A program made the position numbers and the translations under genes. Below are positions 5,629-9,952 of a stretch of 9,952 bases of DNA, piece after piece. The stretch comes from JBFXAN01 sp050184225 (lineage in GTDB: Bacteria; Chloroflexota; Dehalococcoidia; CAUJGQ01). The DNA is taken from the NCBI GenBank assembly GCA_050184225.1, contig JBFXAN010000216.1:1-9952 (forward strand), read 5' to 3'. Within the stretch, counting starts at the first letter, position 1; every line of letters begins with the position of its first letter. Below the pieces are notes generated by a model, which made no database searches, was not told the DNA's origin, and saw nothing but the letters and a program-made list of their open reading frames with translations.

Positions 5629-5760
5629 CCGGACGAAGGCAGCAGCGCCCGTGCGGCGCGACATCTCCAAGAGCTTGGCTTCGACGCCGTCGCCCTGCTC
5701 GGCGGTTACAACGCCTGGCGTTCCGCGTACCCGGTCGAGCCGATCCCGCGGGTTGCGTAG
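5629..5760 (+). other. Read-through remainder of the rhodanese domain
   Basis: This is 43 codons plus TAG in the same frame as the antiporter. PDEGSSARAARHLQELGFDA, then VALLGGYNAWRSAYPVEPI, matches the last helix and the GGYxAW motif that ends rhodanese domains. There is no in-frame start codon at its head and no ribosome-binding site, so it can only be made by read-through. Codon use is as GC-rich as the rest of the gene, and no frameshift or second stop has accumulated. Confidence 0.75.
5645..5659 (+). promoter_or_regulatory. Small hairpin after the TGA, candidate bacterial SECIS element
   Basis: GCGCC-CGTGC-GGCGC forms a perfect 5-bp GC stem with a five-base loop containing GU. The loop starts 22 bases after the TGA, a spacing close to that of the E. 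coli fdhF SECIS loop (about 17 intervening bases). No bulged U as in E. coli is apparent, and short GC hairpins arise by chance in such GC-rich DNA, so this is weak support. Confidence 0.3.
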
Positions 5761-5816
5761 TTGGTACGCCAGATCACGGCGTGGCGAATGGTACGATGCA
5801 TGGGAGGAGTGCCGCC

Positions 5817-6089
5817 ATGAAAACCACCATAGACAACGCCGGGCGCGTCGTCATTCCGAAGAAGATCCGCGAGGCGGCTGGTATCGAACCGGGCATGGAA
5901 CTTGACGTGAGATTGTGCGAGGGGCGGGTTGAGATCGAGCCGGCCGCCGTACCGGTGAAGCTTGTACGTCGCCCCGGAGGAATGCTCGTTGCTGTGCCGG
6001 AGGTCCCGATCGACCCGTTGCCACACGAAGTCGTGGAGCAAATGCTGGACGAGTTGCGGGGCAGGCGCGGCCGAATCGAGGAGCTGTAA
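5817..6089 (+). CDS. AbrB/SpoVT-type antitoxin (VapB-like)
   Basis: A 90-residue antitoxin. Residues 1-42 (MKTTIDNAGRVVIPKKIREA, then AGIEPGMELDVRLCEGRVEI) form a swapped-hairpin AbrB DNA-binding domain. The charged C-terminal half (HEVVEQMLDELRGRRGRIEEL) is expected to bind and block the PIN toxin. The ATG at 5817 is chosen over an upstream in-frame start because GGGAGGAG (5802-5809) sits seven bases before it. The stop TAA overlaps the toxin ATG by one base (TAATG), so the two are translationally coupled. Antitoxin plus toxin complex normally represses its own promoter. A 5-bp inverted repeat CGCCA-N10-TGGCG at 5767-5786 is a possible operator. Confidence 0.88.
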   Translation: MKTTIDNAGRVVIPKKIREAAGIEPGMELDVRLCEGRVEIEPAAVPVKLVRRPGGMLVAVPEVPIDPLPHEVVEQMLDELRGRRGRIEEL

Positions 6090-6538
6090 TGCCGGGATTT
6101 GCACCTGACTCGGCGTGCATGGTGGCGTCGCTCTCGATATGGCATCAACACCACGAGCGTGCCGCTACCGAAATTGAGCGGCGGCTCAAACAAGGTGAGG
6201 CGATGGTGATCGCGGCTCCGGCCCTGATTGAGACGTACTCGGTGCTCACCCGTCTCCCACAACCTCGGCGGTTGCCGTCCAATACCGCTCATGCCTTGAT
6301 TGAAGACAACTTCGTCTCTCGCGGCACGGTCATTGCGCTCGACGATGCGGCATATCGAACACTGCTCCGTCAGACCGTAACGGAAGAGATTCGCGGCGGT
6401 CAGATCTACGACGCCGTGATCGCGGTGTGCGCGCGGGCCGCCAACGTGACGACGCTGCTCACGTTCAACGAGCGCCACTTCCACCGATTCGGCGGACAGG
6501 GATTGTCGATTGTCGTTCCATCGGCCGAAGAGGCATGA
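6089..6538 (+). CDS. PIN-domain ribonuclease toxin (VapC-like)
   Basis: A 149-residue PIN protein paired with the AbrB-type antitoxin. Active-site acids are D7 (PDSACMVASL), E48 (ALIETYSVLTRLP) and D108 (GGQIYDAVIAVCA). The fourth position is N127 in LLTFNERHF, where many VapCs have Asp; Asn occurs there in a sub-group. The start is the ATG that shares its A with the antitoxin's TAA. Size and order are those of a standard vapBC module. Intact, probably active. Confidence 0.88.
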   Translation: MPGFAPDSACMVASLSIWHQHHERAATEIERRLKQGEAMVIAAPALIETYSVLTRLPQPRRLPSNTAHALIEDNFVSRGTVIALDDAAYRTLLRQTVTEEIRGGQIYDAVIAVCARAANVTTLLTFNERHFHRFGGQGLSIVVPSAEEA

Positions 6539-6539
6539 A

Positions 6540-6601
6540 CCGCCGATGAGCCGGGTTCTTCCGGTCTCGCTACTCCACCACGAACGGCGCGGCTCACGGT
6601 G
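6540..6601. terminator. Possible hairpin between convergent toxin and TetR genes
   Basis: TGAGCCG (6547-6553) pairs with CGGCTCA (6590-6596). The stem extends to about 12 pairs (one G-U, one bulged A) with CGCCG pairing to CGGTG. It fills the 67-bp gap between the stops at 6538 and 6606. There is no T-tract, so terminator function is uncertain. Confidence 0.3.
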
Positions 6602-6605
6602 ACCA

Positions 6606-7232
6606 CTATCGGTAGGTTGCGCCGAGGAGTTCGCGCACGAACAGGGCGGCCAACCACTGCTCATAGTGATCGGCGCTCCAGCCGGCGCCTTCGACCAACT
6701 CGCGGTAGATCTCCGCCGCGCTCAGCCCGCGGAGGATGGCGGCGGCCATGGCCTCGTCCAGGCCGCCGGCGAGGTGGCCGGCGATGCCCGTCACAATCTC
6801 GGCCAGGATGCGGCCACGTTGCGCCTTCCAACCGGCGAGCATGCGGGCGACGTCGCGGTCCGTGGTGGCGGCGGCATCGAGCAGAGCGACGACATCGGTT
6901 CCCCGCTCCCACTGCTGACGGTTGAGCCGGGCGACGAGGGCGAGGCGCCGGCCCGCATCCGGTTCGGCGAGCGCCTGCGCCCCAAGCGCGAACACGTCTG
7001 CCTCGGCCAGCCAGGCATCGCAGATCGCGGCCAGGATCGCCTGCTTGGTGCCAAAGGCAGCGTAGACCGTGCGGTTCGCCACGCCGGCCGCCACCGCGAC
7101 GGCGGCCATGCTCGTGCGGGCGTATCCCTGTTCGGCAAAGAGCCGCCGGGCGGCGCGGGCGATGCGCTGCTTGGTTTCTTCCGCCTGAAGCTGCCGGTAC
7201 GAAGTCCGGCCGGGAGGGTTGACATCGGTCAT
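6606..7232 (-). CDS. TetR-family transcriptional repressor
   Basis: A 208-residue TetR-family regulator. The N-terminal DNA-binding domain covers residues about 18-64 (ETKQRIARAARRLFAEQGYA, RTSMAAVAVAAGVANRTVYA, then AFGTKQ). The rest is a helical ligand-binding and dimerisation domain without a recognisable ligand signature. The start at ATG 7232 is chosen because the family N-terminus follows directly; earlier codons run through the operator region. No strong ribosome-binding site is visible. It is divergent from the SnoaL-like gene, and two adjacent palindromes at 7261-7297 lie 29-65 bp ahead of its start, so it probably represses itself and perhaps the neighbour. Confidence 0.9.
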   Translation of the reverse strand: MTDVNPPGRTSYRQLQAEETKQRIARAARRLFAEQGYARTSMAAVAVAAGVANRTVYAAFGTKQAILAAICDAWLAEADVFALGAQALAEPDAGRRLALVARLNRQQWERGTDVVALLDAAATTDRDVARMLAGWKAQRGRILAEIVTGIAGHLAGGLDEAMAAAILRGLSAAEIYRELVEGAGWSADHYEQWLAALFVRELLGATYR

Positions 7233-7260
7233 GACGGATCTTACAGTATCACAGCAGAGA

Positions 7261-7277
7261 ATGCAGTAGTACTGCAT
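7261..7277. promoter_or_regulatory. Putative TetR operator, site 1
   Basis: ATGCAGTAGTACTGCAT is a perfect palindrome with 8-bp arms around one central base, 29 bp upstream of the tetR start. The length is typical of TetR-family operators. Confidence 0.7.
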
Positions 7278-7280
7278 CGA

Positions 7281-7297
7281 ATGAAGTACTACTGCAT
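7281..7297. promoter_or_regulatory. Putative TetR operator, site 2
   Basis: ATGAAGTACTACTGCAT is a palindrome with one mismatch in the 8-bp arms, exactly 20 bp (about two helical turns) from site 1. Bases 7261-7273 and 7285-7297 are also a perfect 13-bp inverted repeat across an 11-bp spacer, so the pair itself is symmetric. Confidence 0.65.
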
Positions 7298-7376
7298 TTG
7301 AACAGGCACAGCACTGCTTGCATGTGACCGGCGGCGGTGTGGACCCTCGGCGGGACCAAGAGAGCGTAGGTGAACG

Positions 7377-7805
7377 ATGTCCGAAGGCAAGAATCGGGAG
7401 GTCTTTCGTCGAGTGATCGAGGAAGGTTTCAACCAAGGAAACATGCAGGCGATGGACGAGTGTTTTCCCGCGAACTACGTCGAGCATCAATTCGAACTGC
7501 CGTCCTCGCTCGAGGAGTTCAAGGGGTCGATCCACTACCTGCGCGAGACGTTCGCGCCCTTCAGCCTGACGATCGAGGACATGGTGGCGGACGGCGACAC
7601 GGTTTGGGCGCGGATGACCGGGCGTGGCACGGACGCCAAGGGCGTGATGGGACGGCCGCCGACGGGCCGGTCATTTGCGATCACTGTGATCGATGTCTGC
7701 CGTTTCGAAGACGGGAAGATCGTCGAGCACTGGGGGGTGCCCGATCGATTTCACCAGATGGCCCAGCTTGGCCTCCTGCCGCAGCCGGCGGGGCAACCAG
7801 CCTAG
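7377..7805 (+). CDS. SnoaL-like ester cyclase / polyketide cyclase-type protein
   Basis: A 142-residue protein of the SnoaL-like (NTF2-fold) ester cyclase family. Typical parts are the N-terminal helix FRRVIEEGFNQGNMQAMDEC, the motif NYVEHQ, and the C-terminal strand pair DVCRFEDGKIVEHWGVPD. The fold is a small cone-shaped cytoplasmic domain. Members range from true polyketide cyclases to proteins of unknown substrate, so the reaction cannot be assigned. AGGTGA (7368-7373) lies three bases before the ATG. It is divergent from the tetR gene and shares its operator region, so it is the obvious target gene of that repressor. Confidence 0.85.
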   Translation: MSEGKNREVFRRVIEEGFNQGNMQAMDECFPANYVEHQFELPSSLEEFKGSIHYLRETFAPFSLTIEDMVADGDTVWARMTGRGTDAKGVMGRPPTGRSFAITVIDVCRFEDGKIVEHWGVPDRFHQMAQLGLLPQPAGQPA

Positions 7806-7942
7806 CGGAAACGTCCCGTTGCGTCGCTCGACACCACCGAGAATGCACTCGTCCGCCACCTGGCGGCTGCGGTCCTGCGGCAGCACCTGCCGCTGTGGTA
7901 GTGTCGAGGCATCACGGCACGGTGCGAGAGACGGGGGACCGT

Positions 7943-8143
7943 ATGGTGAAGTACAAGGTTGTCGTGCGAGAGTCAGAAGTGGGCTTCAGCGTGTCCTGCC
8001 CTGGACTCCCAGGGTGCTGGTCGCAGGGCAGGACCGAAGAAGAGGCGCTTGCCAACATCCGTGAGGCGATTCGGGAATACCTCGAAGCGCGCGACGCGAT
8101 GGTAAAGGATGAGGATACGCGCGAAGTCGATGTGTTGGATTAA
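7943..8143 (+). CDS. hicB: HicB-family antitoxin
   Basis: A 66-residue antitoxin with the partly degraded RNase-H-like fold of HicB: VKYKVVVRESEVGFSVSCPG, LPGCWSQGRTEEEALANIRE, then AIREYLEARDAM. It is the short form without a C-terminal HTH or RHH DNA-binding domain, ending in an acidic tail (VKDEDTREVDVLD). GGGGGA four to five bases before the ATG supports the start. It precedes the hicA frame by two bases, so the order is hicB-hicA, the reverse of the more common arrangement. Confidence 0.88.
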   Translation: MVKYKVVVRESEVGFSVSCPGLPGCWSQGRTEEEALANIREAIREYLEARDAMVKDEDTREVDVLD

Positions 8144-8145
8144 GC

Positions 8146-8361
8146 ATACCCAGTCTTCCGGGCATCAACCATCTCGACGCGGTTCGGGCCTTTGAAAAAG
8201 CCGGGTTTCATCTCATCCGGCAGGGCAAGCACATCGTCATGTCGGATGGAGTACGCATCATCACGATCCCTCGGCACAACCCGGTCAACGCCTACACCAT
8301 GGGTGGCCTTGTGCGAGATACCGGCCTGACGATTGAGCAGTTCAGGGATCTCCTTCGGTAG
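8146..8361 (+). CDS. hicA: HicA-family toxin frame with ATA at the start position
   Basis: A complete 71-residue HicA mRNA-interferase frame: PSLPGINHLDAVRAFEKAGF, HLIRQGKHIVMSDG, VRIITIPRHNPVNAYTMGGL, then VRDTGLTIEQFRDLLR. It contains the catalytic His (GKHIVM, residue 29) and the dsRBD-like ending. Relatives begin Met-Pro-x-Leu-Pro-Gly. Here the expected Met codon is ATA (8146-8148), two bases after the hicB stop. Upstream in frame there is a TGA at 8110-8112 and no ATG, GTG or TTG between, so no normal start exists. The first internal ATG (8239) would lose the catalytic His. The toxin is therefore probably silenced by a single G-to-A change, or is made weakly from AUA through coupling to hicB. 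Confidence 0.75.
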   Translation: MPSLPGINHLDAVRAFEKAGFHLIRQGKHIVMSDGVRIITIPRHNPVNAYTMGGLVRDTGLTIEQFRDLLR

Positions 8362-8425
8362 GCTGCCCAGCGAATGGAGTCGCTCGCCGGCACGTCCAGA
8401 CGAGGTTCGCGGTCTGTCGGCTGCT

Positions 8426-8440
8426 GTCCTGGGACAGGAC
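8426..8440. terminator. Short hairpin between hicA and the next TA operon
   Basis: GTCCTG-GGA-CAGGAC is a perfect 6-bp stem with a three-base loop, 65 bp after the hicA stop and 65 bp before the next start codon. There is no T-tract. It could be a weak terminator or an operator of the downstream TA pair. Confidence 0.3.
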
Positions 8441-8492
8441 TGTGCACAACCGAAGGACTTCTCACCGAAGGCGTAAACTATGAGGTGCCACC

Positions 8493-8499
8493 AGGAGGT
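8493..8499 (+). promoter_or_regulatory. Strong ribosome binding site of the DUF104-type antitoxin
   Basis: AGGAGGT five bases before ATG 8505. It favours that ATG over the immediately preceding in-frame GTG at 8502. Confidence 0.75.
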
Positions 8500-8504
8500 C
8501 GGTG

Positions 8505-8732
8505 ATGCAGCGTATCGTACACGTGATCTTTGATGGCGAGGTGCTGCGCCCGGAAGAGCCGCTCGACCTACAACCGAACGCACGGTATCACGTGATCATC
8601 GAATCGTCGTCCGAGACACCGGAGCAGGGGACGGGTATGCTTGACGATATTCTGGAACTGGCGGTGGACTTCGGTATCCCGGACCTCGCGGCACAATTCG
8701 AGCATTATATGTACGGCGCACCCAAGCAATGA
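8505..8732 (+). CDS. DUF104/AF2212-like antitoxin
   Basis: A 75-residue antitoxin. The first 33 residues (IVHVIFDGEVLRPEEPLDLQ followed by PNARYHVIIE) match the small beta-barrel of DUF104/AF2212-like antitoxins, whose hallmark is a GxLxPxEPLxL segment. The rest is an acidic helix-rich tail (MLDDILELAVDFGIPDLAAQ) that should bind the toxin. The TGA overlaps the toxin ATG (ATGA, 4-bp overlap), so the genes are translationally coupled. No DNA-binding motif is certain. TAAACT at 8474-8479 may be a -10 box, but no matching -35 is seen. Confidence 0.8.
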   Translation: MQRIVHVIFDGEVLRPEEPLDLQPNARYHVIIESSSETPEQGTGMLDDILELAVDFGIPDLAAQFEHYMYGAPKQ

Positions 8733-9139
8733 ATCTCCAACCATGGTTCATTGATGCGGGACACTGGATTGCGCTTCTCAATCGCGGTGATCAACTTCAC
8801 GAACGCGCCCGCCGGCTCAACGCGACCCTTCGGGGCCGGCTCGTAACCACCGAAGCAGTGCTCACCGAGGTCGGTAACTGGATGGCGCGTCCGCCGCTCC
8901 GCGCGCTCGTCGCACCATTCCTGCACCGAGTGCATTCCAACCCCCACCTCGAAATCGTAGCGGTTGACCATGAACTGTTCGCACGGGCGGTAACATTCTT
9001 CACATCTCGTGCGGACAAGGACTGGGGACTGACCGATTGCATCTCGTTCGTTGTCATGCAGGATCGCGGCATCACCGAAGCGCTGAGCGCCGATGTTCAC
9101 TTCGTCCAGGCGGGCTTCCGCGCGCTTCTCCGCGAATAG
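8729..9139 (+). CDS. PIN-domain ribonuclease toxin (VapC-like)
   Basis: A 136-residue PIN-domain protein forming a TA pair with the DUF104-like antitoxin. Active-site acids are D9 (WFIDAGHWIALL), E42/E47 (TTEAVLTEVGNWM), D103 (WGLTDCISFVVM) and D122 (ALSADVHFVQAGF). The start is set by the ATGA overlap with the antitoxin stop. The subtype (GLTDCISF, ALSADVHF) differs clearly from the two other PIN proteins in the window, so they are not recent duplicates of each other. Confidence 0.88.
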   Translation: MNLQPWFIDAGHWIALLNRGDQLHERARRLNATLRGRLVTTEAVLTEVGNWMARPPLRALVAPFLHRVHSNPHLEIVAVDHELFARAVTFFTSRADKDWGLTDCISFVVMQDRGITEALSADVHFVQAGFRALLRE

Positions 9140-9842
9140 CTACCGCAACAGGCCAGGAATAGGTAATCCGGACTTCATCGGAACCAAGTCTTGGCGAAAA
9201 CGCAATACGCTCAACCAACCACAGACCACGAAGTCGTGCTCCGTCGATCTCGGCACTCTCTGCGGGGCGTTTGACAACGTAGTCTCAATCGTCCGTCCCT
9301 ATCGAGTCTCCTTCAGTAATTGTTTGCGCGACCTCATACGTGCATAGCGGTCTGGTCGGCAGACGCGTCGCGTTCATAGGTTCAGGATAGCTACGACCTA
9401 GCAGCCCACCTATTTCCACGGCCGCCTTTCTCGGCAATGCCAGAATCATCTAGCCAGCCGGGGCTGGATGGATCGATCCTGAATCTAAGCGAACATTTGT
9501 CCGCCGGTTGAGAATTGCCATAATGAAGAGTAGCGGCATAGGTGCTCAGACACTTATACTATTCTCGTAGCATCGCTAGGCTGCCCAACGCTATGCTACC
9601 TTGCGCGGGTTGCACGGAAGCGGTGTAGTCGCCAGAACACAGCCTTGAGACGAAGGAGGGATGATTGGCAGGGCCGGTGGAATGGGCAGTCCTACCTACC
9701 CTAGTGTGGAGAGCGATGAAAAAAGAAGATGCGTCGGGGGCTTGAGTTTGCGGCCCTACCCCCGACGCCAATGGGAGGAGGATCTATCGACCGAAGTCAG
9801 ATCGATCCCACTCTGCACCGATCTTATACCAATCCCGCATGA
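9140..9842. other. Gene-free lower-GC stretch
   Basis: No open frame here reads like a protein. Base composition drops relative to the flanks (for example 31 G/C of 60 at 9541-9600). Visible items are a TATACT box (9555-9560) without a -35, a 7-bp inverted repeat GTAGCAT/ATGCTAC (9567-9573, 9593-9599), and a minus-strand intrinsic terminator at 9719-9768. It may hold an unannotated small RNA or decayed DNA; nothing more can be supported. Confidence 0.5.
9719..9768 (-). terminator. Rho-independent terminator, minus strand
   Basis: GCGTCGGGGG (9731-9740) pairs perfectly with CCCCCGACGC (9759-9768), a 10-bp stem with an 18-base loop. Read on the minus strand the hairpin is followed by ATCTTC and six T's (complement of 9719-9724). 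It lies 75 bp after the stop of the gene entering from the right edge and would end its transcript. Confidence 0.75.
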
Positions 9843-9952
9843 CTACGCCGCATTCTGGTCGAGCGCCGGGAGCGCAGCGAGGGCGTCCTGAATCCAGGCC
9901 CAGCCGGCCAGCGACCGAACGCGGGCGGGGTCGGCATCGAGATCGGTGAGGA
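9843..9952 (-). CDS. 3' end of an unidentified gene (partial at the window edge)
   Basis: Reading the minus strand inward from the right edge, 36 codons precede a TAG stop (complement of 9843-9845). They give LTDLDADPARVRSLAGWAWI followed by QDALAALPALDQNAA. GC-rich third positions, a helix-like composition and the intrinsic terminator just downstream support a real gene. The fragment is too short to identify. Confidence 0.5.
   Translation of the reverse strand, partial: LTDLDADPARVRSLAGWAWIQDALAALPALDQNAA

Noticed and set aside
7233..7535. N-terminal extension of the TetR frame to 7535.
   Set aside because: It would run through the operator palindromes and the start of the divergent SnoaL-like gene; TetR proteins start close to the HTH, as with Met at 7232.
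9093..9347. 84-residue plus-strand frame overlapping the end of the third PIN toxin.
   Set aside because: Composition is not protein-like, it overlaps a well-supported toxin, and it lacks a ribosome-binding site.
9711..9768. Nine-codon frame MKKEDASGA before the hairpin, as a plus-strand leader peptide with attenuator.
   Set aside because: The T-tract lies on the minus-strand side of the hairpin and no plus-strand gene follows, so a minus-strand terminator explains it.
9661..9891. A 76-residue plus-strand frame right after AGGAGGG.
   Set aside because: It runs through the minus-strand terminator hairpin and the 3' end of the edge gene, and its sequence has no coding character; the ribosome-binding-like motif is probably chance.

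Overview
The window is GC-rich (most coding stretches are strongly G/C at third positions) and bacterial, with Shine-Dalgarno-type starts and tightly packed small operons. The gene mix is a free LigD-type phosphoesterase domain, an ArsM/ArsN1 arsenic module, a CPA1 antiporter and many toxin-antitoxin (TA) pairs. It would suit a Chloroflexota (Thermomicrobia-like) or actinobacterial-type chromosome, but the sequence alone does not settle the lineage.

Layout. (1) 1-2051, arsenic region: arsM (minus), arsR (minus) and, divergently, an arsN1/PAT-type N-acetyltransferase (plus). Three copies of a 20-bp ArsR-like operator are visible, one before arsM and two before arsR. There is no efflux pump or arsenate reductase, so the set looks tuned to methylated or organic arsenicals. 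(2) 2149-3383: a stand-alone LigD-type 3'-phosphoesterase (minus) divergent from an unrecognised very acidic protein (plus), with a 14-bp perfect palindrome between them. (3) 3402-3494: a heptanucleotide tandem repeat that folds into a 24-bp perfect hairpin between convergent genes. (4) 3502-4172: a PIN-domain toxin behind a doubtful antitoxin frame that runs antisense to the next gene's promoter. (5) 4174-5760: a CPA1 cation:proton antiporter fused to a rhodanese domain. Its active-site loop carries an in-frame TGA exactly where relatives have Cys. The frame stays open and rhodanese-like for 43 more codons, and a small GC hairpin follows the TGA. This is either a selenocysteine codon or a fresh nonsense mutation, and it is the most interesting item here. 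(6) 5817-6538: AbrB-type antitoxin plus PIN toxin. (7) 6606-7805: a TetR repressor divergent from a SnoaL-like ester cyclase, with a strong double-palindrome operator between. (8) 7943-8361: hicB followed by a complete hicA frame whose start codon reads ATA. (9) 8505-9139: DUF104/AF2212-like antitoxin plus PIN toxin. (10) 9140-9842: a gene-free, lower-GC stretch containing a minus-strand intrinsic terminator. (11) 9843-9952: the 3' end of a minus-strand gene that enters from the right edge.

Taken together this is an accessory region. It holds a self-regulated arsenic detoxification set, a stress/ion-transport gene, and four TA modules within about 5.7 kb, at least one apparently damaged (hicA without a start codon) and one with an uncertain antitoxin. 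No transposase, integrase, CRISPR array, tRNA or rRNA was seen.
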